Of a stretch of 64,000 bases of DNA, positions 1-8,496 are shown one piece after another (position 1 is the stretch's first letter; each line of letters starts with the position of its first letter). Where the stretch lies: NCBI GenBank assembly GCA_965227045.1, contig OZ245718.1, forward strand, positions 1,860,001 to 1,924,000, written 5' to 3'. Under the pieces are notes generated by a model. It was not told the DNA's origin. It saw only the letters and a program-made list of their open reading frames with translations, and did no database searches. Source of the DNA: UBA10649 sp965227045. GTDB taxonomy: Bacteria > Actinomycetota > Actinomycetes > S36-B12. The translations under genes and the position numbers were made by a program.

Positions 1-158
1 AACGTCGGCAACACCGCCGCAATATCGGCCTCCACCTCACCACGCGAATGCCGCACCACCGACGCCAACCGCTTCTTCTGACGCTCCGTCTTCGCCTTAT
101 GCATATGCGGCTCAAAACTCGTCCACGTCAACGCCGCATCAAAATCCGACAAATCCAT
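1..158 (-). CDS. NTF2/SnoaL-like protein, 3' part outside window (repeat copy 1)
   Basis: Only the first 52 codons lie in the window; the gene runs off the left edge. Bases 1-175 match 17514-17688 without a mismatch, so this is a second copy of the gene at 17090-17671, which looks NTF2/SnoaL-like. I take the ATG at 158 because it lies in the shared block. An in-frame GTG at 167 has a better Shine-Dalgarno (AGGA at 175-178) and is a real alternative. The gene sits 35 bp behind the P450 stop in the same direction, so it is probably the last visible gene of the P450 operon. Function unknown; relatives include polyketide cyclases, limonene epoxide hydrolase and ketosteroid isomerase. Confidence 0.75.
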   Translation of the reverse strand, partial: MDLSDFDAALTWTSFEPHMHKAKTERQKKRLASVVRHSRGEVEADIAAVLPT

Positions 159-175
159 CAGACCCACACCCCAAT
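1..175. repeat. Direct repeat copy 1 (identical to 17514-17688)
   Basis: All 175 bases from the window edge match 17514-17688 exactly and in the same orientation. Identity stops 17 nt upstream of the shared ATG, where the sequences diverge abruptly. The true left boundary is outside the window. Third-codon positions are also identical, which points to a recent duplication or gene conversion. Confidence 0.95.
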
Positions 176-193
176 CCTGTAGTGAAGGCCGTC

Positions 194-1432
194 CTAGAGG
201 ACGACCTGAATCTCCCGTGGCGCGCGCATCTTCATTCCCACGTCCACCGGCACGAAGCCATCGGCCAGACGCATGTTCGGGAAGCGGTCCAGCAGCGCGT
301 TGATCATGATCTCCAGCTCCATCTTCGCCAGCTGCGAGCCAAGGCAGAAGTGCCGGCCGAAGCCGAAGGCGAAGTGCTCCCCGGTGGCCTGGAACACCTT
401 GGTGTGGTCGATATCCGTGCGGTACATGTCGAACTTGTCGGCGTTCTCGAACCGAGCCTCGTCGCGGTTGGCGGACGCGATGATCAACTGCACCCAGGAA
501 CCTTCCGGCAGCAACTGACCTTGAATCTCGACCGGCTCGGACAGGATCCGGCCGTTCGACTGCGAGGGCGGGGTGACGCGCAGCGTCTCGCCGATGGCGT
601 GCACCACCAGGTCGCGATCGTCTCGAACGGCCTCGTAGTTCGACCGGTCGACGAGCAGGTGCTTGATCAGATTTCCTACGGTGTTATCCGTCGTGTCAGA
701 TCCCGCGACGAGCAGGATCGAGATGTTCGCAAGCACCTCGTCGTCGTCCAACTGCTCGCCGTCGACCTCGGCGGTGAGCAGTGCCGAGATGAGGTCCTCG
801 CCCGGGTTCTGGCGCCTGTCAACGATGAAGGGCCGAAGGTAGGCGCGAAGCTCGGCAGTTGCCTGCAACCCCAGGTCGTGAACGACCGGATCCTTGATGT
901 GGTTGCCATGGAAACCCATGATTGCCTTGTACCAGTTGTAGAAGTTGTCGAAGTCGGACTTCGGCAGCCCCAGGACATCGGCCATCGTGTAGACGGAGAC
1001 GTAGTGGCCGAACGCCTCCATGATGTCGACCTGCGTGCCGGGCCGGAAGTCGCCGAGGCCCTCGTCGAGGTTTGCCTGGACCAGGTTCTTCAGCAGGCTG
1101 GCGATGTTCGTCTGCACCGGCTCGACCCAGTTCTCCAGCCCCTTGCCGCGGAAGTACGGGCTCACCAGGGCGCGCTTGCGCGCGTGCTCGGTTCCCTCGA
1201 ACTGCAGGACGGTCTTGCCCAGAACCGGCTCGAGCTGCCACTCGTAGTTCTTCGTGGTGAACGCCGGGTTCCGGTAAGCCATAGACAGATCGGCGTGCTT
1301 GGTCACCAGGTACGAACCGGTGGCCTCGTCGAAGTGCAAGGGGTCCTCAGCCCGCAGGCGCGCATAGAACGCGTAGGGGTCGGCCTCGACCTCGGCCGAG
1401 ATCCAGGCGGGATAGGTAGCGGTGACCGTCAT
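194..1432 (-). CDS. Cytochrome P450
   Basis: Soluble bacterial class I P450 of 412 residues, normal length. The I-helix AGSDTT motif is at 243-248, ExxR (ETLR) at 282-285, and the haem loop FGFGRHFCLG places the proximal cysteine at Cys363. It should hydroxylate a small hydrophobic substrate with electrons from a ferredoxin, but no ferredoxin or reductase gene is in the window. The ATG overlaps the stop of the upstream crotonase gene by 4 nt (ATGA), so it is translationally coupled to the CoA-transferase/crotonase operon. It resembles the second P450 at 26764-28011 along its whole length, including shared blocks around residues 53-70 and 355-385. The substrate cannot be read from sequence. 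Confidence 0.93.
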   Translation of the reverse strand: MTVTATYPAWISAEVEADPYAFYARLRAEDPLHFDEATGSYLVTKHADLSMAYRNPAFTTKNYEWQLEPVLGKTVLQFEGTEHARKRALVSPYFRGKGLENWVEPVQTNIASLLKNLVQANLDEGLGDFRPGTQVDIMEAFGHYVSVYTMADVLGLPKSDFDNFYNWYKAIMGFHGNHIKDPVVHDLGLQATAELRAYLRPFIVDRRQNPGEDLISALLTAEVDGEQLDDDEVLANISILLVAGSDTTDNTVGNLIKHLLVDRSNYEAVRDDRDLVVHAIGETLRVTPPSQSNGRILSEPVEIQGQLLPEGSWVQLIIASANRDEARFENADKFDMYRTDIDHTKVFQATGEHFAFGFGRHFCLGSQLAKMELEIMINALLDRFPNMRLADGFVPVDVGMKMRAPREIQVVL

Positions 1433-2313
1433 CCTTCGTGCCTCCCATTTTCAGTAAGGAGTCCGCTGCGCGACGTGCTGAGCGCCTCGGACTCGCCATT
1501 GCGGCGGATCTCGGCGAGGAAGTTGAACTCGCCTGGCTGGAAGTGGATATTGCTGAGCGACGCGGCGACAACGGTCGTGGCGGCGAACGAGTGTCCGATC
1601 CCCATCTTCTCAAGCGAGGCGAAGACGGCGTACTTCTCCGTGACGATTCCGTCACGCATGATCGAGGCGCACATGCCGGCGATCTCCTCGGACTTCGCCG
1701 CGAGCTCGTCGTTGGGCACGACCCAGTCGATCAGCCCGTAGGCCAGAGCCTGCTGTCCGGTCCACGGCGTGGTCGTGAACATCAGGTCCTTGGCGCGCTT
1801 CAGGCCGACGGCAGCGATGAGCAGGGACAGATCGCCATCTGCCGCGAGGGTGGTCCAACGAGGGCAGGCGAAGCGAGTCGTCTGCGATCCGATCACGAGA
1901 TCGCAGCACAGAGCGAAAAACAGGCCAGTCTCCAGGCAGTCGCCCTGTGCCTCGAGGATCGTCACCTTCCGGCAGTGCAGCAGTCGCGTATAGATGCCGC
2001 GCGGCCCCCACCAGTTGTCGGCCTGTGCGATGAAGCGGGCTCGCTGGCTCGGGTGCTTCTTGACGCTTCCGCCTGGGGCATCGGCATACATGCTCCAGAG
2101 CTCGGCAACATCCCAGCCCGTCGACAGGTGCTCGCCCTCTCCGGAGATGACGACCGCCTTGACGTCGTCGTTGTCGTCGATCTCGTCGAGGAACTCGCTG
2201 ATGCGGGCCGCCATCGCACCGGTGATCATGTTGCCGCGCTCGGCTCGCGTGATGGTGATGCGAGCGATGTGCGCCTCGACGTCGATCGTCAACGTCACTG
2301 GGGCCTCGGTCAC
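1429..2313 (-). CDS. Crotonase-fold (enoyl-CoA hydratase/isomerase-like) protein 1
   Basis: Crotonase-family protein of 294 residues from a GTG whose GTGA overlaps the upstream stop; an ATG at 2337 is possible but lies inside the upstream gene. The first oxyanion-hole segment is STGWDV around 64-69 and the second lies around 124-132. Aligned by eye with rat enoyl-CoA hydratase, the catalytic Glu144 position is Phe132 and the Glu164 position is Arg152, and the usual GGG is replaced by E-T-G. It probably binds an acyl-CoA but is unlikely to be a standard hydratase; isomerase, hydrolase or C-C lyase activity is possible. It is the last of three crotonases in tandem and is followed by the P450. 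Confidence 0.85.
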   Translation of the reverse strand: MTEAPVTLTIDVEAHIARITITRAERGNMITGAMAARISEFLDEIDDNDDVKAVVISGEGEHLSTGWDVAELWSMYADAPGGSVKKHPSQRARFIAQADNWWGPRGIYTRLLHCRKVTILEAQGDCLETGLFFALCCDLVIGSQTTRFACPRWTTLAADGDLSLLIAAVGLKRAKDLMFTTTPWTGQQALAYGLIDWVVPNDELAAKSEEIAGMCASIMRDGIVTEKYAVFASLEKMGIGHSFAATTVVAASLSNIHFQPGEFNFLAEIRRNGESEALSTSRSGLLTENGRHEG

Positions 2314-3026
2314 GACGTCACCTGTCCTGAGTTCCACAGCGCATTGGCGTAGAGGTCGGCCATGTCGAATTCGCGTCCGACCCCGTGGCCGTCCAGCACC
2401 GCTTGAAGCAGCATCTTGGACATCACGATTCCGTCGAGCGGGGTTCGCGTGATGGACTCGGCAAACCTCGCAGTCGTGGCCCTCAGGCCGGCGCGATCGA
2501 CAACTTCATTGACGAGGCCGATCTCGTGGGCATGCGCTGCTGGAATGACAGTGTCGCGAAGCATCCACGCCTTCGCGCGATTGAGTCGGATCGTCAGTGC
2601 CGCTAGCACGAAGTTCGACTCGGGTATGGCGGTGAACGGCGACCCGTAGGACGCGTCCGCGCTCGACACGGTCAGATCGGTCGCCAGCACGAGCATGCTC
2701 CCGGCGCCGAAGCAGGATCCGGCGACCTCCGTGATGGTCACCTTCTTGGAGAAGCACAGCGCCTGATAGATCGCGTTCGATGCAGAGAAGTCGCGCTCCC
2801 ACGTGGTCAGGGTGTCGGCCAGGTTGTGTGCGGCGGCCGGCGGGGTCGCGGGGGCGAAGTCAGCACCGGCGGCGCGCAGCACAATCACCTTCACGTAGTC
2901 ATCGTCAGAGAGGTCGATGACGGCCTCCGACAGCTCGCGAGCGAAGTCGGCATCGTGGATGCTGAGTGGCGAGAAGTCCGGCACGGTGATCGTCGCGCAG
3001 CCGTCTGAGCTGCTGATGTCGATCAT
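2310..3026 (-). CDS. Crotonase-fold protein 2 (short)
   Basis: Member of the enoyl-CoA hydratase/isomerase superfamily, 238 residues, a little shorter than the usual 255-300. The oxyanion loop GSCFGAGSM spans 103-111, with Met111 where hydratases have the first catalytic Glu and Phe131 where they have the second. An Ala/Pro-rich insert follows the first substrate loop (about 58-66). ATG overlaps the upstream stop (ATGA), and its own stop overlaps the next GTG, so three crotonases are translated in tandem. The tandem arrangement suggests non-identical subunits or successive steps on one CoA thioester; that is inference. Confidence 0.82.
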   Translation of the reverse strand: MIDISSSDGCATITVPDFSPLSIHDADFARELSEAVIDLSDDDYVKVIVLRAAGADFAPATPPAAAHNLADTLTTWERDFSASNAIYQALCFSKKVTITEVAGSCFGAGSMLVLATDLTVSSADASYGSPFTAIPESNFVLAALTIRLNRAKAWMLRDTVIPAAHAHEIGLVNEVVDRAGLRATTARFAESITRTPLDGIVMSKMLLQAVLDGHGVGREFDMADLYANALWNSGQVTS

Positions 3027-3943
3027 GTGGTTGCTCCCGCCGGGTTTGTGGCGCGCGGATCCACGGCGCCCTTGCGCTGCTTGTCCGCATTCAGTGCGCC
3101 ACCGACGCCGACTTCCTTTGCCGTCTTCCAGAAGTCCATCTCGTCACCGGACGCCTGCAGGTGATGGGAGATCAGCAGGCCTGTGATCGACGGGACGCTG
3201 GTGTCCATCAGCCCCTCGGCCGCCCGCAGACGTGCCTTCAGGTACAGCAACTCGTTCGCCGGGCGCGACGCGATCGCCTCGGCAGCAGCCTTTGCGGCCT
3301 CGGGCAACGCCTCGGCCGTCGCACACTCGTCGACCAGGCCGAGCTTCTGCGCTTCCAGACCGGACATCGGCAGGGCCGTGAATCCCGTGCGTCTGGCGGC
3401 CTTCATCCCGATGATGCGGTTGATGTGAACGCTGGCTGCTGCTCCCGCCGGCCCAAGGAAACGGGCCTCGAGAGCGCCGATCTTCGTGTCCTCCGCGGCG
3501 ATGACGACGTCGACCTTGCAGGCGATCATGAAGTAGGCAGCAGCGGCGCAGTAGCCGTGGACCTGCGCGACGGTCACCTTCGGCGATCGCGAGATCGCCT
3601 GGCTGAAACTCAGTCGCCCCCAAGCCATGTCGGCGATATAGCGGAAGCCGACGTTCAGGGTGCGGCGGCGCTCGTGCTCCCTGCGCTGCCCCCACTCCTC
3701 GTTGATCTCGTTGCCGCTGCTGAACGACTTTCCGTTCGCGCGAAACAGAATCACCCGGACATCGGGATCAACATTCGCGACACGGATGAGGTCGGTGATC
3801 CGATAACGCATCGGCACGCTGAGTGCATTGTGCTTCTCGGGCCGGTTCAACGTTATGTACGCGACGCCCGCGTCGCGATCCACCTCGTACAGCACCTGAT
3901 CGAGCGCCGCCGCCGTGCTTTCGGGCGTTCCGTAGCTCGTCAC
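3023..3943 (-). CDS. Crotonase-fold protein 3
   Basis: Enoyl-CoA hydratase/isomerase superfamily protein, 306 residues. The N-terminal LNRPEKHNAL segment (32-41) and the SSGNEI oxyanion loop (75-80) are typical. Glu159 matches the second catalytic glutamate of hydratases, but the first is Phe138 and the glycine-rich loop is A-A-A-A-Y-F, so this is the least degenerate of the three paralogues yet still not canonical. GTG start with GGAG upstream; GTGA overlaps the CoA-transferase stop. The tail after residue 270 is Lys/Ala rich. Likely an isomerase or a C-C or C-O lyase on a CoA thioester. Confidence 0.87.
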   Translation of the reverse strand: MTSYGTPESTAAALDQVLYEVDRDAGVAYITLNRPEKHNALSVPMRYRITDLIRVANVDPDVRVILFRANGKSFSSGNEINEEWGQRREHERRRTLNVGFRYIADMAWGRLSFSQAISRSPKVTVAQVHGYCAAAAYFMIACKVDVVIAAEDTKIGALEARFLGPAGAAASVHINRIIGMKAARRTGFTALPMSGLEAQKLGLVDECATAEALPEAAKAAAEAIASRPANELLYLKARLRAAEGLMDTSVPSITGLLISHHLQASGDEMDFWKTAKEVGVGGALNADKQRKGAVDPRATNPAGATT

Positions 3944-5169
3944 GGCGACTTCTCCTCGAACGCCTCAACGACACCCGCGGCGAGCAGCTCGTCGATCTCC
4001 GCCTGGCTCAGCCCGACGGCGAGCAGCTCGGCGACGGTGTCCTCGCCGAGCTCAGGGGTCCAGTCGGGCACAATCGCCGGGCTGACGCTCATGTGGAAGG
4101 GATGCCCGACCATCTTGATCGGGCCCCAGGTGCGGTCGACCTGGTCGACGATGTACTCGTTCGCGATCACGTCGGGATCTTCTGCTGCTTCGATCCAGGT
4201 GTTGACCGGCGCCACGGGAACGTCGTTCTCCTGCAGCCGCGCTATCCATTCATCGCGATCGCGGGTGAGGAAGGTCTCCTCGAGCATCGGCTCGATCTCT
4301 GCACGGTTCTGCTCGCGTACGCGACTCTTGCTGAAGCGCTCGTCGTCGAAGAGATCCTCGCGACCCAGGGCGACCGTGAGGCCGCGCCAGACCTTCTGGT
4401 CTGTCGCGCCGATCACCAGCCAGCGACCGTCACCGCACACGAATGCACCCGAGGTCGAGGTGACCCGGCCGTGCGTCCGCTTGATGTCGTTCTCGTGCAG
4501 GGAGATGGTCACTTCGGCAGGGTGCAGGGCGATTGCCGCACCGACGAGGGAGGCGTCGACGCGCTGTCCGACTCCTGTGTGCTCGCGCACGTACAGCGCA
4601 GAGACGACCGCCATCGCGAGGAACACCCCTCCCGCAGAGTCGGCGAGCCCGCGACTGGCAAGGCGCGGCTTGCCATCCTCGCCGCTCACGAAGTCCGACA
4701 GCCCCGAGACGGCCTGCGCCACCATGTCGTACATCGGCTCCGCCGATCGGGGCCCGTTCGGACCGTAACCGGAACCGGCGGCGTAGATGATGCGCGGGTT
4801 CACCGCACGAAGGTCCTCGTACCCCAGGCCGAGCCGCTCCATGACCCCTGGTCGGAAGTTCTCGACGACGACGTCGCACTCGGCAGCCAGCTTGAGGACG
4901 AGAGCCTTGCCCTCGTCGGTAGCCAGGTCGATTGCCACAGAGCGCTTTCCCCTGTTGAGGCTGTGGAAGAAGCCGCCGAACCCGTCGGGCGCGAGGCGGA
5001 GGCGTCGATCCCACTCGCCACCGGGCCGCTCGACCTTGACCACGGTGGCGCCCATGTTGGCGAGCAGGCGCGTGGCGATCGGACCCTGCATGAATCGAGT
5101 GAAGTCGAGGACGCGGATGCCGTGCAGCGCGCCCGCGACTTCACTCTCGACCGGCAGGCCCTCACCCAC
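3940..5169 (-). CDS. CaiB/BaiF family (class III) CoA-transferase
   Basis: Moves CoA between a carboxylic acid and an acyl-CoA. The open frame reaches back to 5364, but homology begins near residue 12 counted from the GTG at 5169, which has GAGGAG eight bases upstream and overlaps the synthetase gene by 8 nt, so I start there (409 residues). The family signature GYGPNGP-x5-MYD is present; Asp148 is the expected nucleophile that forms the aspartyl-CoA mixed anhydride. It belongs to a five-gene CoA block (synthetase, transferase, three crotonases) and probably moves CoA onto the pathway intermediate. A second family member is at 12086-13303. Confidence 0.92.
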   Translation of the reverse strand: MGEGLPVESEVAGALHGIRVLDFTRFMQGPIATRLLANMGATVVKVERPGGEWDRRLRLAPDGFGGFFHSLNRGKRSVAIDLATDEGKALVLKLAAECDVVVENFRPGVMERLGLGYEDLRAVNPRIIYAAGSGYGPNGPRSAEPMYDMVAQAVSGLSDFVSGEDGKPRLASRGLADSAGGVFLAMAVVSALYVREHTGVGQRVDASLVGAAIALHPAEVTISLHENDIKRTHGRVTSTSGAFVCGDGRWLVIGATDQKVWRGLTVALGREDLFDDERFSKSRVREQNRAEIEPMLEETFLTRDRDEWIARLQENDVPVAPVNTWIEAAEDPDVIANEYIVDQVDRTWGPIKMVGHPFHMSVSPAIVPDWTPELGEDTVAELLAVGLSQAEIDELLAAGVVEAFEEKSP

Positions 5170-7342
5170 CGTCCGTGCTCCTCGTACTGACGAGGACATC
5201 GAGCGCCTCGATGCGGCCATCGGTGATCCGCAACGGGTTGACTTCCAAGGTCTCAAGCTGATCGCCGAGGGACAGGGCTGCCGCGGTGATCGCCACGACC
5301 GCCTCGGCGAGTGCAGGAATGTCGATCGGCTTCGCGCCTCGAGCGCCCTTAAGGAGAGCGGCACCCTTGAGCTCGTTGATCATCTGCTCGACCTCACGGG
5401 CAGCGATCGGGAGGACGCGAAGACTCGAGTCATGCAGGATCTCGACCCAGATGCCACCCAGTCCCACCGCAACCACGGGTCCGAAGGTCGGATCCACGGT
5501 GATGCCGACCAGCATCTCAAGTCCTGGCTCTCGCATCGGAGACACCAGCACTCCGCGAATGACCGCATTGGGAACGTTCGCCGAGCAGACCGTCATGATC
5601 TGCTCGAAGGCGGTACGGGCCGCGTCCTCGTTCGCGATGTTCAAGATGACACCGCCAACGTCCGACTTGTGTGCGATGTCGCGCGAGCAGACCTTCATCA
5701 CGACAGGGAAGCCAATCGTGCGCGCGGCCGCAATCGCATCCTCCGCAGAGGTGACCAGCTCTGACGGGACCATCGCTACGCCGGCACTGGTGAGCAGGTC
5801 TCGGCCCTCGTCCTCGGCCCACACGCCCGGCAGGACATCATCGCGATGCACAGTCTCGATCGGCGCCACCGGCTCGATCTCCGAGAGGCGCTCGCGCTGG
5901 TCGACCCAGCGGGCCATGCTGCCGATGGAGCGCATCGCGAGATCGGCTCCGGGCAGCAGGAAGAGGTCGTTGTCGGAGAGCAGGCTCTGCGGGTAGTCGT
6001 CGATGTCCAGGCAGGTGTTCGACGACAAAAGGATGGGAACCGGCGAGGCCTTGACGATCTCGCCGATGATCTTCATCCGACTCTCGATCCACGTCGGGTC
6101 GTCCGGGCGAACAGACGGAAGCGGCGTCATCATCGTGTAGATGAAGTCGATGCCGGGGTCGTCCATGGCCATTTCCATGAGGTCGTCTTCGGCCTTCGTC
6201 GGCCGCGGTCGCGCGCGTGCGTGGCCGAACCCGGTCGTGTCCAGCGGGTTCAGCACATGCGCGAACGGCGGCAACAGGGTCCGAAGGCGGGTGACCGTCT
6301 CGTCCTGCCAGGGCGGCAAGGTCAGGCCCTCGTGGCTGGCCAGGTCGGCGATGATGTTGCAGCCGCCGCCCGATGACGTCACGACGCCCATGCGGCGCCC
6401 CTTGGGCAGCTTCTTGGTGTAACCGAGCAGGCCTGCGGTGGAGATCAGCTCCTCGACGCTCTCGACGCGGACGATGCCCGACTGCCGGAACGCTGCATCG
6501 ACGACCGCGTCGTTCGTGGCCATGGCTCCGGTGTGTGCCATCGCAGAACGCGCGCCCTCCTCGCTGCGGCCCGCCTTGAACGCGACGACGGGCTTGCCCG
6601 CGACCATCGCTCGCCGAGCGAGTTCCATGAACCGCGCTGGCTCGCGAACGGTTTCGAGGAACAGGGCGATCGATCGGGTCTCGTCGTCCTCGATCAGGTA
6701 CTCGAGCACATCGAGGCTGTTGACGACCGCGGAGTTGCCGACGGATGCCCACAGGCTGGTGCCAATTCCGTGCGCCTGCGCGAACTCGTACGTGGCGCGC
6801 GCCATGGAACCGGACTCGAAGACGGCGCTGACCGGTCCGCGCAGCGGTGCACGATGGGAGGCCACCGCCCAAGGAGAGATCCCCGCGGCGGCATTGATGA
6901 AGCCGATCGTGTTGGGTCCCAGGATCGTGACGTCGAGATCTATCGCGCAGCCGACCAGGCGGTCCTGGAGAATCCGGCCCTCGTCACCAAGCTCGCCGTA
7001 CCCCGCGGCGAGGACTACCGCACTGTGCACGTCCGCGACTGCAGCATCGGCGAGCACGCCTTCCACCCGGCTCGGACCGACCATGACGAAGGCGAGGTCG
7101 ACCGGGTGATCCAAGTCGCGAAGGGACGGGATCGTGGACTGGCCGAAGAGGGTGTCGTACTTGGGGTGGACGAAGGTGACCTCCTTGATACCGCCCCCGT
7201 ACTCCATGCTGCCGAGGAGGTTGTTCGCCCAGCTCGAGGTCTCCGAAGCGCCGACGATGGCGATGCTGCGGGACCCGAACAGGGCGCCGAGCCGTGCAGG
7301 GGTCGTCAGACTCCGCCGGTCCGCGAGTACTTCATTCGACAT
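5162..7342 (-). CDS. Acyl-CoA synthetase (NDP-forming), fused alpha-beta type
   Basis: Single-chain ADP-forming acyl-CoA synthetase of 726 residues: CoA-binding Rossmann domain (about 15-150), flavodoxin-like succinyl-CoA-ligase domains (150-480), then an ATP-grasp beta part (about 505-715). AHTGAMA with His270 matches the phosphohistidine loop, and KSDVGGV near 570 is typical of the ATP-grasp half. It couples acid + CoA + ATP to acyl-CoA + ADP + Pi. First gene of the leftward operon 7342-1, behind an AT-rich region with a 12-bp palindrome. Substrate unknown; with the CoA-transferase and crotonases it probably activates the imported acid. Confidence 0.93.
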   Translation of the reverse strand: MSNEVLADRRSLTTPARLGALFGSRSIAIVGASETSSWANNLLGSMEYGGGIKEVTFVHPKYDTLFGQSTIPSLRDLDHPVDLAFVMVGPSRVEGVLADAAVADVHSAVVLAAGYGELGDEGRILQDRLVGCAIDLDVTILGPNTIGFINAAAGISPWAVASHRAPLRGPVSAVFESGSMARATYEFAQAHGIGTSLWASVGNSAVVNSLDVLEYLIEDDETRSIALFLETVREPARFMELARRAMVAGKPVVAFKAGRSEEGARSAMAHTGAMATNDAVVDAAFRQSGIVRVESVEELISTAGLLGYTKKLPKGRRMGVVTSSGGGCNIIADLASHEGLTLPPWQDETVTRLRTLLPPFAHVLNPLDTTGFGHARARPRPTKAEDDLMEMAMDDPGIDFIYTMMTPLPSVRPDDPTWIESRMKIIGEIVKASPVPILLSSNTCLDIDDYPQSLLSDNDLFLLPGADLAMRSIGSMARWVDQRERLSEIEPVAPIETVHRDDVLPGVWAEDEGRDLLTSAGVAMVPSELVTSAEDAIAAARTIGFPVVMKVCSRDIAHKSDVGGVILNIANEDAARTAFEQIMTVCSANVPNAVIRGVLVSPMREPGLEMLVGITVDPTFGPVVAVGLGGIWVEILHDSSLRVLPIAAREVEQMINELKGAALLKGARGAKPIDIPALAEAVVAITAAALSLGDQLETLEVNPLRITDGRIEALDVLVSTRSTDGG

Positions 7343-7386
7343 CAGGTGCGCTCCGGGGTCAAGGCGTCGCCACAGCGGCGACAGAG

Positions 7387-7398
7387 ATAGTTAACTAT
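7387..7398. promoter_or_regulatory. 12-bp palindrome upstream of the acyl-CoA synthetase operon
   Basis: ATAGTTAACTAT is a perfect palindrome in an AT-rich island about 45 bp before the synthetase start. GTTAAC or TAACTA elements recur at other promoters of this island (11341-11355, 17736-17742, 21039-21045, 28047-28052), which suggests an operator for a shared repressor. No candidate TetR- or GntR-type regulator lies in the first 28 kb, so the regulator would be encoded elsewhere. Confidence 0.4.
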
Positions 7399-7431
7399 GT
7401 TTAGTAGTTGGGCACAAGGCGCTTTCGCGAA

Positions 7432-8496
7432 TCAGTTTTCGGTGCCTGGTGGTCCGACGTGCGATGACGCACCCGGTTCGTTTGTGCCGAGGCCATCGAG
7501 CCGTTCGAAGGCGTCCTCGGGTTGGGTGTCGTCTTTCGCCTTGCGCTTGCCGCCCTTGGACAGCCTGCGCTCGCGACCGACGGCGAGGGCGACGGCGGCG
7601 ATGAGCGCGACGCCGTTGAACATCTGCGCGACCCACGTCACGCCCGTGACGAGTTGGAGACCCTGGACGCCGGTGGCCAGGACGAAGATCGCGATGAGCG
7701 TGCCCCAGACGTTCATCTTGCCCGGGGACAGCTGAGTGGATCCCAGGAAGACGGCGGCGAATGCGGGCAGCAGGAACGATGCGCCGAAGATCAGCGATGG
7801 TCCGGTGAGGGACACGAACAGCACGCCGGCGAAGGCCGCGATCGCGCCGGAGGCGATCAGGGAGATCCACGACCACATGTCCACGCGGATGCCGGTCAGG
7901 CGCGCTGCCTCGGGGTTGCCACCGGTGGCGCGCATGTAGCGGCCGGCCGGGGTGCGCTCGAGGACCCACCACACGATCAGGGCGATGACGATGAGGTAGA
8001 TGAACACGGACTGGAACCCGAAGATCTGGGTCTGGGTCAGGTTCCCGAAGAAGCCGGGCTCGACCGGGATGACGTCGCGGTTGCCGCTGATGATGATCAG
8101 CGCGGCTTCCAGGATTGAGGTCATGCCCAGGGTCGCGATGAAGGAATTGACTCGCAGCTTCACGACGACGAATCCGTTGACGAATCCGATGAACGCGCCG
8201 ATGAGCACCGCGGTGATCACCGCGGACATGGGGCTCATCCAGCCCTTTGTCTGCAGCAGGATCGCGCTGATGCCCGCGAGGTTGGCGTTGGCACCTATCG
8301 ACAGGTCGAACTGCCCGGTGACCATCGGCACCAGGAGCGCGAGCGCGGCGATGGCCGCGATCGACTGGGTCGAGGCGAGGATGTGGACCGTGTCGATAGT
8401 CGGGAAGGTCGCCGGCGCGAGCACCCAGAAGACCGCGATGAACAGGCCCAGCAGGTACAGCCCGCTGAATCGGTCGAGGCCGAGGTTGAATCTCAT
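7432..8496 (-). CDS. Ribose/sugar-type ABC transporter permease (RbsC family)
   Basis: Polytopic membrane protein of 354 residues with eight or more hydrophobic helices and the BPD_transp_2 landmark GQFDLSIGAN (61-70), where the EAA-like loop of RbsC/XylH permeases starts. The C-terminus after about 310 is a hydrophilic, probably cytoplasmic, Lys/Arg then Gly/Pro-rich tail. ATGA overlap with the upstream ATPase gene. Carbohydrate-type importers of this class also serve non-sugar ligands in actinomycete catabolic islands, and the surrounding CoA genes argue for such a ligand here. Confidence 0.93.
   Translation of the reverse strand: MRFNLGLDRFSGLYLLGLFIAVFWVLAPATFPTIDTVHILASTQSIAAIAALALLVPMVTGQFDLSIGANANLAGISAILLQTKGWMSPMSAVITAVLIGAFIGFVNGFVVVKLRVNSFIATLGMTSILEAALIIISGNRDVIPVEPGFFGNLTQTQIFGFQSVFIYLIVIALIVWWVLERTPAGRYMRATGGNPEAARLTGIRVDMWSWISLIASGAIAAFAGVLFVSLTGPSLIFGASFLLPAFAAVFLGSTQLSPGKMNVWGTLIAIFVLATGVQGLQLVTGVTWVAQMFNGVALIAAVALAVGRERRLSKGGKRKAKDDTQPEDAFERLDGLGTNEPGASSHVGPPGTEN

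Noticed and set aside
182..1741. 519-codon open frame on the plus strand opposite the first P450 and crotonase genes
   Set aside because: It has no domain signature and mirrors two well-supported minus-strand genes; long antisense frames are expected in GC-rich DNA with few stop codons. Similar shadows at 3161-4768, 21882-23510 and 38552-40210 were left out for the same reason.
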